Below are positions 28,634 through 36,901 of a stretch of DNA of 64,000 nt, piece by piece. The position numbers and the translations under genes were made by a program. A model generated the notes under the pieces. The model worked only from the letters and a program-made list of their open reading frames with translations. It did not search any database and was not told where the DNA came from. Numbering within the stretch: the first letter of the stretch is position 1; the number at the start of each line of letters is the position of its first letter. The stretch comes from JAGNRR01 sp965230665 (lineage in GTDB: Bacteria > Bacteroidota > Bacteroidia > Chitinophagales > Chitinophagaceae), in the NCBI GenBank assembly GCA_965230665.1, contig CBDDLM010000004.1, positions 3,038,001 to 3,102,000 on the forward strand, in the 5' to 3' direction.

Positions 28634-28966
28634 ATGATCTACGTAGCGCTTAATAATGTCTCGTTTATTGCATATCATGGTGCTTATGCTGAAGAACAGA
28701 AATTAGGTAATGAATTTATTGTTCAGGTCAAGGTTGGGGCTCATGACGAAACTGCATTTATAGACTATGCAGATTTACTTACTATTGTACAAGACAACTT
28801 TTCTCAGAGAATGGATTATTTAGAAACTCTCATTGAGAAGATAGAGCAGGATATTATTAAGAAAATAAGCCCTTGTGACTATCTTTTTATTTCTATTAAA
28901 AAGAAAAATCCACCACTGCAAGCAGTAGTGGAAAGTAGTGAAGTAATTTTAGAAAAGAATTATTAA
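28634..28966 (+). CDS. folB: dihydroneopterin aldolase
   Basis: This 110-residue enzyme of folate synthesis cleaves dihydroneopterin to hydroxymethyl-dihydropterin. The family signature YHGAYAEEQKLGNEF is at 14-28, including the active-site Glu. The tail contains the expected lysine-rich SIKKKNPP segment. It starts two bases after the propeller gene and ends with a four-base overlap with the convergent ytxJ gene. Confidence 0.88.
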   Translation: MIYVALNNVSFIAYHGAYAEEQKLGNEFIVQVKVGAHDETAFIDYADLLTIVQDNFSQRMDYLETLIEKIEQDIIKKISPCDYLFISIKKKNPPLQAVVESSEVILEKNY

Positions 28967-29301
28967 GCGTGCTGCTCAATTTGTTCTTGTATTTCTTCTA
29001 TTATAATACCATTATGACTTTCTGCATAAACGCATTCACCATTTCGAATCAATAAGATTTGAGGAGATTCATGATGGACTTGAAAGCGCTTTGCTATTTC
29101 ATCAGAAATGGAACGGTAAGCAATTAAATCGAGGTAATAGAAATCAACGTCCGTTATGCTATCGCTTCTGTCTAATCGACCCTTAGCCATATGACTAATT
29201 GAACACCTCGTGCTGTGCTTAAAGATCACGACACCCCTTGCATTACTTTTTTCAGCAATTGCATCGAGCTGGTTTGCATCCGTTAATGGAAGCCAATTCA
29301 T
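28963..29301 (-). CDS. ytxJ: YtxJ-type bacillithiol redox protein
   Basis: This 112-residue thioredoxin-fold protein has the single active cysteine in FKHSTRCSISH (Cys33), the YtxJ/DUF2847 signature. The family is a putative monothiol bacilliredoxin that removes bacillithiol from proteins, so the host probably makes bacillithiol. The C-terminal third keeps the cis-Pro region HHESPQILLIRNGECVY. Confidence 0.83.
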   Translation of the reverse strand: MNWLPLTDANQLDAIAEKSNARGVVIFKHSTRCSISHMAKGRLDRSDSITDVDFYYLDLIAYRSISDEIAKRFQVHHESPQILLIRNGECVYAESHNGIIIEEIQEQIEQHA

Positions 29302-29309
29302 TAAAAATG

Positions 29310-29444
29310 TTATTTGATTAATTCCAAGAAAGAAGGAAGACTGATTCTTTCAGGACAACCATATTTCTTTTGCGTTGCACAAGAAGAAATGGCAACTGTT
29401 ACTGTGAATAGAATCAAAAATAATAATGTGTTTTTCTTTTTCAT
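29310..29444 (-). CDS. small lipoprotein, 44 residues
   Basis: The ATG at 29444 opens a 44-residue frame with a basic start (KKKN), a hydrophobic stretch and lipobox SSC at about residue 22. It is followed by only about 22 mature residues (ATQKKYGCPER and a tail). A TACCTTTG box at 29473-29480 provides a promoter on the same strand. It lies upstream of ytxJ and may be cotranscribed with it. Function is unknown. Confidence 0.65.
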   Translation of the reverse strand: MKKKNTLLFLILFTVTVAISSCATQKKYGCPERISLPSFLELIK

Positions 29445-29472
29445 TATCTAAATACTTTCTGTTTATTTGCTT

Positions 29473-29480
29473 CAAAGGTA
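29473..29480 (-). promoter_or_regulatory. -7 box (TACCTTTG) of the small lipoprotein gene
   Basis: On the minus strand TACCTTTG lies 28 bases before the ATG at 29444, leaving a leader of about 23 bases. This supports the short frame being expressed, probably with ytxJ. Confidence 0.5.
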
Positions 29481-29512
29481 CAGATTTTATAATTGATAAT
29501 AGTTAATAATAA

Positions 29513-30832
29513 ATGAAAAGGATTTTGGTCTTGGGGGCGGGAAAATCGGCAACTGCGTTGATAGATTACTTGATTAATCATGCTATTCTGTACAATTGGC
29601 AGATAGTTATTGCGGATAGGAACAAAAAGTTAGTCGAAGAGAAGATAGAAGGCAGGCAGCGCGCTGAAGCTTTGGAGCTGGATATCATGCAGTCTGATAG
29701 TCGTGTTGAAGAAATCCGTAAGGCAGATTTCGTTGTTTCTCTTTTGCCCGCTTTTCTGCATATTCATGTTGCTAAAGATTGTGTAGACCTTAAGACGGAT
29801 TTGGTTACAGCATCTTATGTTTCTGACGAAATTCTAAAATTGGACCAAAAAGCAAAGGAGGCAGGTATTGTACTTATGAACGAGATCGGTGCGGATCCTG
29901 GTATCGACCATATGAGTGCTATGGAGATCATAGATAATATAAGATCGGAAGGAGGAAAGGTCACCTCTTTTCAATCGTATTGTGGAGGGTTAATAGCACC
30001 AGAAAGTGATACGAATCCGTGGCACTACAAGATATCATGGAACCCATGGAACATTGTGAGAGCAGGAGGGAATGGTGCTGATTTTCTTATGAATGCCCAA
30101 GAGTACCACAGAACCTATGAGCAATTGTATAAGGAGTGTTCTACGGTACATGTAGAAGGTCATGGAACGCTCTCAGCTTATGCGAATAGGGATTCTTTAA
30201 AGTATCAGGATGACTATGCATTGATTCATGCTCATACCATCCTTCGGGCAACATTACGTCACCCTGAATTTGTAAAGGGTTGGGCTGCAGTAATTGCTCT
30301 AGGACTTACCGATGTTCAAAATACTTTTGACATTACGGGTATGAAAATGAATGATTGGTTCATGAAAGTAACCGAAGGTATAGGTGGAAAAACGCTGGAA
30401 GAAAAACTCGTAACTATAGAAGCAGACGAATTGGCTCTAGAACTTATTCAATATCTTGAGCTTTGTTCGGATAAACTTATCCAGTTAGAAGGAGAGCAAT
30501 CACCAGCCAAAGTATTACAAAAGGTTCTTGAGGAGAAATGGAAGTTATCTCCCGAAGATAAAGATATGCTTGTATTTCATCATGATATCGAGTATGAATT
30601 GGATGGTGATTCTAAACAACTCGAAAGTAGTTTAATTGTAAAAGGAGAAAATCAATCTGATACAGCTATGGCAAAATGTGTAGGTCTACCGGTTGCAATT
30701 TTTACTAAGCTTTTTTTAACTCAAGGGTTTGAAGGTCTAGAAGGCGTGCAAATTCCTACCATGAAACAGGTCTATAAACCAATATTAAAAGAACTTAAGG
30801 AGGAATTTGGTATTGAGTTTATAGAGAAGTAA
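29513..30832 (+). CDS. saccharopine dehydrogenase-like oxidoreductase
   Basis: This 439-residue protein begins with a Rossmann motif VLGAGKSATALIDYL and continues with the saccharopine reductase signature VTASYVSDEI, NEIGADPGIDHMSAM and GGLIAPESDTNPWHYKISW. The family acts on saccharopine in lysine metabolism; bacterial members also act on related carboxyalkyl amino acids. No lysine pathway gene is adjacent. The start is the first ATG after the short gap from the small lipoprotein. Confidence 0.88.
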   Translation: MKRILVLGAGKSATALIDYLINHAILYNWQIVIADRNKKLVEEKIEGRQRAEALELDIMQSDSRVEEIRKADFVVSLLPAFLHIHVAKDCVDLKTDLVTASYVSDEILKLDQKAKEAGIVLMNEIGADPGIDHMSAMEIIDNIRSEGGKVTSFQSYCGGLIAPESDTNPWHYKISWNPWNIVRAGGNGADFLMNAQEYHRTYEQLYKECSTVHVEGHGTLSAYANRDSLKYQDDYALIHAHTILRATLRHPEFVKGWAAVIALGLTDVQNTFDITGMKMNDWFMKVTEGIGGKTLEEKLVTIEADELALELIQYLELCSDKLIQLEGEQSPAKVLQKVLEEKWKLSPEDKDMLVFHHDIEYELDGDSKQLESSLIVKGENQSDTAMAKCVGLPVAIFTKLFLTQGFEGLEGVQIPTMKQVYKPILKELKEEFGIEFIEK

Positions 30833-30884
30833 TTTTTGTTGAAGTTCGTAAGCTACTAATTTGTAATTCGTCAGTTGAAATTCC

Positions 30885-31073
30885 ATGAGTGCCGCGCGTA
30901 AAACGATTATTGTTCTAGGGATACTTTTTATCATTTACTCTATTTATTTCCTCTTTTTCTTTAGAGGGGGGAGTGTGCATGAGTTCACTGATATTTTTGA
31001 CAGTAAACAGTTTGTTACGCTTTTGATTGGGATTCTTTTTGTATCCACCATTTTCTTTAAGAAAGAATATTAA
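30885..31073 (+). CDS. small two-helix membrane protein
   Basis: This 62-residue protein has two hydrophobic segments (about residues 9-27 and 42-56) separated by a polar stretch (RGGSVHEFTDIFDSKQF). It follows the dehydrogenase gene by 52 bp in the same orientation. No family is recognised. Confidence 0.55.
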   Translation: MSAARKTIIVLGILFIIYSIYFLFFFRGGSVHEFTDIFDSKQFVTLLIGILFVSTIFFKKEY

Positions 31074-31111
31074 TTCTTAAGAGATGGGACCTTTCTCTAG
31101 TCGTCTTAGAA

Positions 31112-31936
31112 TTAATACTGCTCTGAATCGTTTGGGAAATCATTACTCTTGACATCTTCAATATATTGCTTGGTGGCATTTGTAATATCCTCATATAAGT
31201 TCGCATAGCGACGAAGAAAACGTGGAGAGAAGTCTTTGGTGATACCTAACATATCGTGCATAACCAATACTTGCCCGTCGACATCCCCCCCAGCTCCAAT
31301 ACCGATAATTGGAATGCTAACCGTTTCGGCAACACGCTTACCAAGAGCAGCAGGTATTTTCTCTAATACGATAGCAAAGCACCCTGCTTCTTCTAATATC
31401 TTGGCATTTCGAATGAGTTCTTCTGCTTCGGCTTCTTCCTTGGCTCGAACCGTATAAGTTCCAAACTGATAAATACTTTGAGGAATTAAACCAAGATGTC
31501 CCATCACTGGAATACCAGAACTAATGATTCTTTTGACGCTTTCTAGAATTTCTTCACCACCTTCCATCTTAATAGAGTGCGCCCCAGATTCTTTCATAAT
31601 ACGAATGGCAGATGCAAGAGCCTCTCGTGAATTTCCTTGATAACTTCCAAAGGGAAGGTCCACAACAACAAGACAGCGTTCAATGGCCTTTACAACTGCT
31701 TGTGCATGATAAATCATCTGATCCAATGTAATCGGTAAGGTTGTTTCATGACCAGCAAATACATTCGATGCACTATCACCAACAAGCAATACATCAATCC
31801 CAGCATTATCAAGGATATGCGCCATAGAATAGTCATATGCTGTAAGCATAGAAATCTTTTCACCACGTTGTTTCATGGCTAAGAGAGCCAGGGTAGTGAT
31901 CTTTTTAAACTCTTTTTTCTTTAATTCTGTACTCAA
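31112..31936 (-). CDS. panB: 3-methyl-2-oxobutanoate hydroxymethyltransferase
   Basis: This enzyme makes ketopantoate for coenzyme A synthesis. It contains SMLTAYDYSMA, VGDSASNVFAGHETTLPITLDQM (read in parts), IKMEGGEE and MGHLGLIPQSI, all PanB hallmarks. The longest frame begins with GTG at 31951, but that codon overlaps a TACTTTTG box (31951-31958) and would not be transcribed. The TTG at 31936 gives an N-terminus (STELKKKEFKKITTLAL) like that of other Bacteroidota PanB proteins and lies about 15 bases after the box. Confidence 0.9.
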   Translation of the reverse strand: MSTELKKKEFKKITTLALLAMKQRGEKISMLTAYDYSMAHILDNAGIDVLLVGDSASNVFAGHETTLPITLDQMIYHAQAVVKAIERCLVVVDLPFGSYQGNSREALASAIRIMKESGAHSIKMEGGEEILESVKRIISSGIPVMGHLGLIPQSIYQFGTYTVRAKEEAEAEELIRNAKILEEAGCFAIVLEKIPAALGKRVAETVSIPIIGIGAGGDVDGQVLVMHDMLGITKDFSPRFLRRYANLYEDITNATKQYIEDVKSNDFPNDSEQY

Positions 31937-31950
31937 AGCAAAATTTTGCA

Positions 31951-31958
31951 CAAAAGTA
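31951..31958 (-). promoter_or_regulatory. -7 box (TACTTTTG) of panB
   Basis: The minus strand reads TACTTTTG, about 15 bases before the chosen TTG start. It rules out the GTG at 31951 as start. Confidence 0.5.
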
Positions 31959-32056
31959 ATGGAATATTTCCACTATGTTGTGGGTTGATTATATGTCTAA
32001 AAGTTTTTTTATCGTGGTACATTTCATTATTTTGCCTCATATTTCAAAGAATGTTT

Positions 32057-32743
32057 ATGCTTAAACGTACATTTCTTCTTTTAGCGGCTATCGCTCTTAT
32101 GGGATCAGCCCATGCTCAAGTGCGTATTGCACCTATGATGGGCTTTAACTTTAACCGTCAAATTCAGAAGTCAAATAATAATAGATTTCAAGGGTTGTTT
32201 AATACAAAGCTTCATTTTAGCATTGGTGCTATGGGAGATATCATCCTTACCGATTATCTGAGCGTGCAACCGGAATTGTTATACACTTTTAAGGGGGGGG
32301 CATATCAATTAGAACCCTCTACGGTTTCTGAGGATTATACTACCAATCTTGGATATTTGCAGTTACCTGTTTGTATTACTGGGAAGCTAGATGTAAAGAG
32401 AGGGTTTCTATTTGCAGGAGCTGGGATGTATGTATCCCGAATTGTTTTTACAAATTATAGCTTAGATCAGAACTACCAAAATGTAGATGCTGGTAAACTA
32501 CGCGTAGGTAATGACTATCTGAGAGATCAGATTAAACCGTGGGATTATGGCCTCAAGTTTAAGGCTGGGTTTGAGCTAAAAAGAGGGCTTTATATGGGAG
32601 CTTTTTATGATGTTGGACTTCAAGACGTTAATCCCCAATACACTGTTACACGTAATAAAACAGTTGGTGTACAGGTTGGTTGGAGCATTAGTCTAACAGA
32701 AGAAGACCGTTACGAACGTTTTGAGAACTTCTATGAGTTCTAG
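32057..32743 (+). CDS. outer-membrane beta-barrel protein (porin/PorT-like)
   Basis: This protein has 228 residues from the ATG at 32057, where a signal peptide (LKRTFLLLAAIAL, ending AHAQ) begins; the frame extends further upstream without a signal. The mature part has alternating hydrophobic strands and the PorT/OMP_b-brl_2 pattern (LSVQPELLYTFKG, LGYLQLPVCI, AGAGMYVS, LKAGFEL, GLQDVNP). It predicts an eight-stranded outer-membrane barrel. Cargo or partner is unknown. Confidence 0.8.
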   Translation: MLKRTFLLLAAIALMGSAHAQVRIAPMMGFNFNRQIQKSNNNRFQGLFNTKLHFSIGAMGDIILTDYLSVQPELLYTFKGGAYQLEPSTVSEDYTTNLGYLQLPVCITGKLDVKRGFLFAGAGMYVSRIVFTNYSLDQNYQNVDAGKLRVGNDYLRDQIKPWDYGLKFKAGFELKRGLYMGAFYDVGLQDVNPQYTVTRNKTVGVQVGWSISLTEEDRYERFENFYEF

Positions 32744-33182
32744 CCTTACTTTCAGAGAGGCATCTAACAAGGAAGATTATTTATTGGCTTGTCCCCTTGT
32801 GCAGGCTTTGAATTCAGGTTTATCCGTTTCCCAATACTGGCATTATCAAAAGGATATGTTAGCTGTCGGAAATTATACATTAGTTTTAGCTTTTGACGGT
32901 GATGAACTTATTGGGATTTGTGGTTATTGGATCGCAACTAAGTTTTATTGTGGAAAATATATGGAGATTGATAATTTTATTATTGATCCGAAACACAGAA
33001 GTAAGCGATATGGAAGCGAATTTATGCAGTACTTAGAGGGTATTGCTAGAGGATTAGGTTGCGAAACAGTAATGCTTGATGCGTATCTTGAAAATACAAG
33101 GGGGCATCGTTTTTATGAGAAGAATGGTTATCGTGCTAAGGGGTATCATTTTTTGAAAAAAATTGCTGATAATACCATCTAA
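32733..33182 (+). CDS. GNAT acetyltransferase
   Basis: This protein has 149 residues from the ATG at 32733, which overlaps the end of the barrel gene by 11 bases; a TTG at 32721 is an alternative. It has the GNAT acetyl-CoA loop in HRSKRYGSEFMQYLE (R/QxxGxG/A type) and the C-terminal AYLENTRGHRFYEKNGY. The substrate is unknown. Confidence 0.8.
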   Translation: MSSSLTFREASNKEDYLLACPLVQALNSGLSVSQYWHYQKDMLAVGNYTLVLAFDGDELIGICGYWIATKFYCGKYMEIDNFIIDPKHRSKRYGSEFMQYLEGIARGLGCETVMLDAYLENTRGHRFYEKNGYRAKGYHFLKKIADNTI

Positions 33183-33207
33183 ATAAAAAAAAGTCTGACC
33201 AAGTAAT

Positions 33208-33215
33208 TACCTTTG
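33208..33215 (+). promoter_or_regulatory. -7 box (TACCTTTG) upstream of the response regulator
   Basis: TACCTTTG ends 13 bases before the ATG at 33229, suggesting a short leader and separate transcription of the response-regulator gene. Confidence 0.5.
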
Positions 33216-33228
33216 TAGAAACAATCCC

Positions 33229-33744
33229 ATGGAAGATAAAGCTCTTTTTGACGAAACCAGAAAACTATTTGTAATAGATGATGATCCAATTCAGGTAGAA
33301 ATGATTCAGGACTATATCAAAGATCGATATGTCTTTGAAGTTAAAGCCTATTCCGACGGAGAGTCTGCAATGGGGGATATTAAACAATTGACACCTGAGA
33401 TTATTGTATTAGACTATCATTTAAGCTCTCAAAAAGCGGATGCCAAAAATGGGATAGAGGTGTTAAAGGAAATTGGCAAAGTATCTCCGAGCTCAAAAGT
33501 ATTTATGTTTTCCGGTAAAGATGATATGACTATTGCAACAGAGAGTATTAAGCATGGTGCGTTTGATTTTATTGTAAAGGGGCCAACGGCCTTTGATAAG
33601 TTGGAAAGAACGATTAACCGCTTAGGGGATATGAATCAGCTAGAGGCAATTAACAAAGCACAGAAGAAAACAATTACGATTCTAGTGGTTGGTATTCTTT
33701 TGATTGTCGCACTTGGCTTATTGTATTTTATGTCGCAGCCTTAG
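33229..33744 (+). CDS. response-regulator receiver domain with C-terminal membrane anchor
   Basis: This 171-residue protein has a full receiver domain: acidic pocket DDD at 17-19, phospho-acceptor D62 in VLDYH, Ser95 in MFSG and Lys117 in FIVKGP. There is no DNA-binding output domain. A single hydrophobic segment of about 21 residues (about 147-167) ends the protein, so the receiver faces the cytoplasm tethered to the inner membrane. No histidine kinase is nearby. Role is unknown. Confidence 0.82.
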   Translation: MEDKALFDETRKLFVIDDDPIQVEMIQDYIKDRYVFEVKAYSDGESAMGDIKQLTPEIIVLDYHLSSQKADAKNGIEVLKEIGKVSPSSKVFMFSGKDDMTIATESIKHGAFDFIVKGPTAFDKLERTINRLGDMNQLEAINKAQKKTITILVVGILLIVALGLLYFMSQP

Positions 33745-33747
33745 GCT

Positions 33748-34056
33748 TTATTTTACACTACGTACTCTTCTTAAACCGTTTAATGCTCTAGATTGAAAAG
33801 GTGCTTTCTTTTCAAGTTCTTCATATATTGGTTCGGCTTTACTTTGATTATTTGTTTTCTCATAAGCCATAGCCAATTGATAGAGTACCTCATCTCTATT
33901 CTTTAAATTCTTCTTTCTTAAGGCTCTTTTATAGAATTTAATACTTTGTTTATAGTCGCCTTTGTTGTAAGCTTGATTACCTTTTGCAAAATTGTCTAGT
34001 TTAGCATCATAGTAAGTCGATTTTTTATATCCCTTACTTTGAATTGCGTCAATCAT
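33748..34056 (-). CDS. TPR-containing frame, probably the end of the anti-sigma gene
   Basis: This 102-residue frame contains tetratricopeptide repeats (ANQAYNKGDYKQSIKFYKRAL-like, then DEVLYQLAMAYEKT). Upstream of its first ATG the same frame remains open back to the A8 tract at 34146-34153. There, loss of one A would join it to the anti-sigma frame. The stretch between (EIVKLKQKNEQVTLSDQR) looks like coiled-coil coding sequence, not spacer. It may be made only as the C-terminal part of a slippage product, or be a broken tail. Confidence 0.55.
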   Translation of the reverse strand: MIDAIQSKGYKKSTYYDAKLDNFAKGNQAYNKGDYKQSIKFYKRALRKKNLKNRDEVLYQLAMAYEKTNNQSKAEPIYEELEKKAPFQSRALNGLRRVRSVK

Positions 34057-34129
34057 ATCTCTATTCTCATTAGAGCGTTGGTCGGATAAAGTAACTTGTT
34101 CATTTTTCTGTTTTAACTTGACGATTTCA

Positions 34130-35041
34130 TTATTCGGACGACCTATTTTTTTTAATATCCTCTAGCTTACCCTCGTATCTGGGTTGGGTATAAGTATTGC
34201 TGAGATGCAAGTTGTCATCACCAGTGGACAAATTATTGTCTAATTTAGCAATAACCTCTTTTGATTTGTCCTTTCCATTAGTCTTAGCCTTTTCAAGGGC
34301 TAAGTCAGATTTTACAGCAGGACTATATTTTTCTGTCTCGGATTGTAGTTCCTTGTTTTGATATACAGGAGGAGGAGCCAAAACACCACTAAGGGTGTTT
34401 GTAGTTGCTGTTTGTTGATTCTTGGCAACAACTTCTTCTTTTTTAGCAAGCTTGTGCTCATTCTTTTTTGAGACCTTCTTCGTCTTCCGTTTTGGCTCAA
34501 GTGGTACTTCTTGAGCCCTCGCTAGATCATTGGCATCAATAGTAAGAGATTCAAGCTCTGGAGTGGCAAGAGTAGACTCTGTGTCGTCTAATTCTTTAGA
34601 CGGTTCATTTTTACTGTATTGAGGGTGTTTGTCATCAAACCAAGTGGTGTTATCCTTAACATATGAAAATACAACTAAGCCACCCGCAAATATTATGAAA
34701 AATAATCCAGCGGCAGCTTTCCATGAAATTCTTCTTCCTCCCTGAACAGGTCGTAAGGGTTCAACGGATTCCTCAATTTTAGTGTGAGCAGGAGTAGCTT
34801 CATCTTCTTCAACCTGTAGTAACGATTCAATATGCGATCTAATCTCGTCGACTTGATTTTCAACAGCATGGGCATCTATACTTTGTAGCCCCTCAAGGGC
34901 ATCGCTACAGAATAAGCAATCCGTAAAATGACGTTCAACGGCATGCATTTGCTCTTGATCTAGCTTCTGGTCTAGATACAATTGCATTTGCTCTTGCGAA
35001 AGGCAACTAGAATGGGACAATATGTTCTCTAAGTTCTTCAT
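34130..35041 (-). CDS. anti-sigma factor (zinc-finger type) with one membrane helix
   Basis: This 303-residue protein has an N-terminal zf-HC2 module (H38, C42, C45 in HFTDCLFC) that would hold the sigma factor. One membrane helix follows at about 106-127 and a long, charged, low-complexity periplasmic part after it. The start overlaps the sigma gene stop by four bases (ATGA). The frame ends at 34130, shortly after an A8 run. The +1 frame stays open beyond and encodes TPR sequence (see the findings). Confidence 0.85.
   Translation of the reverse strand: MKNLENILSHSSCLSQEQMQLYLDQKLDQEQMHAVERHFTDCLFCSDALEGLQSIDAHAVENQVDEIRSHIESLLQVEEDEATPAHTKIEESVEPLRPVQGGRRISWKAAAGLFFIIFAGGLVVFSYVKDNTTWFDDKHPQYSKNEPSKELDDTESTLATPELESLTIDANDLARAQEVPLEPKRKTKKVSKKNEHKLAKKEEVVAKNQQTATTNTLSGVLAPPPVYQNKELQSETEKYSPAVKSDLALEKAKTNGKDKSKEVIAKLDNNLSTGDDNLHLSNTYTQPRYEGKLEDIKKNRSSE
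34146..34153 (-). other. A8 slippery tract at the anti-sigma/TPR frame junction
   Basis: Eight consecutive A on the coding strand (T8 on the plus strand) lie six codons before the anti-sigma stop. Reading with seven A moves translation into the open TPR frame. Such tracts are known sites for transcriptional slippage and for replication or sequencing errors. The sequence alone cannot separate these. Confidence 0.5.
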
Positions 35042-35595
35042 CCGGTGGCTGACAATTTAATCTTTAAATTTCTTTTCCCATTTTGTATAAAGCTTTTAAC
35101 TTGCTTAAACGTAAAACCTGTAACTTCACAAATATCGCTATAGGTTTTACGTTCTAGGTAAAAAAGCTTTATACATTTTCGCTGATCAGGAGGGAGGTTA
35201 TCTAACTCTCGCTCCATATTGACCAACATCTTCTCTTTCTCAACTACTTGATGCAATTCTGCCTCATTTTCCATACTGCCCATTAAGTTTTCCTCAATAG
35301 GTTTCGTTATTGATTTGTTTTTACGAAGCTCCATCAGGCATGCATTCTGTGCTACACGGTAAAGCCAAGACTTAAAATGTTGAATGTCATGTTTTTTAAG
35401 GTCGGTAATGAGTTTTTCGAAAACTTGCATCGCTACATCTTTAGCTAAGTCGCTATTTTTCATATATTTTAATCCAACACCGAAAACAAGATGGTAATAG
35501 CGCTCAAACAGTTTGCCCAATGCTTTTTTATCGTGCTGTTTAACATACTGCACTATGAGTTGTTGGTCCGTAATTTGTTCAGGCGTTTGAGACAC
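35038..35595 (-). CDS. ECF-type RNA polymerase sigma factor
   Basis: This 185-residue protein has sigma region 2 (FERYYHLVFGVGLKYMKN, FKSWLYRVAQNACL) and region 4 (LPPDQRKCIKLFYLERKTYSDICEVTGFTFKQVKSFIQNG, given here only as the helix-turn-helix location near 130-175). The start is GTG at 35595. The downstream anti-sigma gene overlaps it, so the pair forms one regulatory unit, probably controlling its own promoter. The inducing signal is unknown. Confidence 0.9.
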   Translation of the reverse strand: MSQTPEQITDQQLIVQYVKQHDKKALGKLFERYYHLVFGVGLKYMKNSDLAKDVAMQVFEKLITDLKKHDIQHFKSWLYRVAQNACLMELRKNKSITKPIEENLMGSMENEAELHQVVEKEKMLVNMERELDNLPPDQRKCIKLFYLERKTYSDICEVTGFTFKQVKSFIQNGKRNLKIKLSATG

Positions 35596-35655
35596 GATAT
35601 TCTCTACGAAAATATAAAAAACAGTAGAGTTTTTGTTACTAAACTTATGCTAAGA

Positions 35656-36537
35656 TTATTCTTCGTCAGGCATTAACCTGGATAGTATGGATCGAATATC
35701 GCCAGCCTTCTGGTGTTCGCCATTTTCTTCATAGCTACGAGCAAGTGCATACGAGTAGTGATACACAAATTCCTTATTCTTAAGTGGTTTAAAACTATTC
35801 TCATCAACCTCTACTTTATACTTTTTTATAAAGCTATCGACGTCTTGTTTAGACAAGATGGTGCCTTCTGTAGGTTCGATAAAGAATTGTGTATTCATTG
35901 TGGGGGCTTCATCATGTTGCTTGAAATCGTACAATGTATTTACGTAGCCCAGAACAACGAAGTTTGAAATCTTTAGTGCGAAGACTGGAATATCTAACAT
36001 TTTCGTGATCATTAAATAAATCAACGCGAGAGAAAACTGGTTTCCTTTTCTGGTTTCTAAAACATTATTTAGATAGTAGGTATTCGAGTCCTTTAGTGCA
36101 TTGCGTTCCGCAGAAAGATTGTACATACTGTACAGTATGCTGTTCACAATGTGGATTTCTTCTAAAGGAGTTAAATAATTATTTAGCTCCAACCAGCACG
36201 AACGATGCATACTTTTCAGGGTATTTTTCAGCTTATTTTCGTTTAAGTTGGGCTCTATATATCGACTCAAGAGCGTCATAGCCTCAAATAGAGAGGATGA
36301 AGACTGAGCTTCCCAAACAGAGAATTTTTCTTTGATATCCGTAAGACTTACTTGCTGTATCAAAGATTCAATACGCTGTTGAACAATTTCATTATCCACG
36401 CTTAACCACTCTTCTTCTAAACTAGGGATAATATCTGTACCAAGACTTATAATACGTTTTGATACTGAAGTAAATACAACTTCATCAGGATCGTCCAGCA
36501 ATCTAAATAAGGCTATTATTTCTTTATCTTTTTCCAC
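35656..36537 (-). CDS. transglutaminase-like SirB1-type protein
   Basis: This 293-residue protein has a helical N-terminal half. The C-terminal half matches the SirB1/Transglut_core2 family (TRKGNQFSLALIYLMITKML, FFIEPTEGTILSKQDV). In this family the catalytic Cys of true transglutaminases is often missing, and none is seen here in the GNQ-S-LAL segment. The start is GTG at 36537. Function is unknown. It is the last intact host gene before the prophage junction. Confidence 0.8.
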   Translation of the reverse strand: MEKDKEIIALFRLLDDPDEVVFTSVSKRIISLGTDIIPSLEEEWLSVDNEIVQQRIESLIQQVSLTDIKEKFSVWEAQSSSSLFEAMTLLSRYIEPNLNENKLKNTLKSMHRSCWLELNNYLTPLEEIHIVNSILYSMYNLSAERNALKDSNTYYLNNVLETRKGNQFSLALIYLMITKMLDIPVFALKISNFVVLGYVNTLYDFKQHDEAPTMNTQFFIEPTEGTILSKQDVDSFIKKYKVEVDENSFKPLKNKEFVYHYSYALARSYEENGEHQKAGDIRSILSRLMPDEE

Positions 36538-36727
36538 TAGGTTTTATCTAAGGATAAATTTCAATCAAAATTATTTGCTATCAAAAAATAATCTTCCACC
36601 AATAATTTTTTTACTTTCAGCTGACTGGGGATAAGTTGTATTAGGAGGAGAACCACCAGTTTTTTATCCAGAAGTACTGTAACCTTCAAGATGGATAAGA
36701 GGGTATTGGTTTTATTCACAAGAATAA

Positions 36728-36753
36728 AAAGCCTACTCTTTAGAGTAGGCTTT
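36728..36753. terminator. terminator of the tRNA-His locus
   Basis: AAAGCCTACTC and GAGTAGGCTTT form a perfect 11-bp stem with a TTTA loop. On the minus strand a T run follows. It lies just downstream of the tRNA-His fragment and is probably the native terminator of that gene; the A/T flanks allow use in both directions. Confidence 0.85.
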
Positions 36754-36766
36754 AAAACTTGAAGAG

Positions 36767-36808
36767 GGAGAAAGATGGGTCTCGAACCCACGACCTCCTG
36801 AACCACAA
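36767..36808 (-). tRNA. 3' fragment of tRNA-His (prophage attachment site)
   Basis: Read on the minus strand this is the end of a tRNA-His. It has anticodon loop TTGTGGT (GTG anticodon, 36802-36808), 3' anticodon strand TCAGG, variable loop AGGTC, a complete T arm (GTGGG-TTCGAGA-CCCAT), the 3' acceptor strand CTTTCTC, and discriminator C, as required for tRNA-His. The 5' half is absent: bases from 36809 on do not pair with the remaining strands. This is the usual product of integration into a tRNA gene, so an intact tRNA-His should stand at the other prophage end, outside the window. Confidence 0.85.
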
Positions 36809-36901
36809 GGGGCTTTCGAGTCTTTTCAATTTATAAGTAGTTGATTCTCAATTAGTGTTTTTTATTAAAGGGTGCCTGATATTTTTCAAGTGTTAACTTT
36901 T

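Noticed and set aside
28912..28931. hairpin near the end of folB
   Set aside because: The stem has a mismatch, lies inside the coding region and lacks a T tract; it is probably chance.
31937..31951. GTG start for panB at 31951
   Set aside because: It overlaps the -7 box, so it would not be within the transcript; the TTG at 31936 fits the family N-terminus.
36561..36806. 81-residue minus-strand frame
   Set aside because: It overlaps the tRNA-His fragment and its terminator and shows no protein-like composition.
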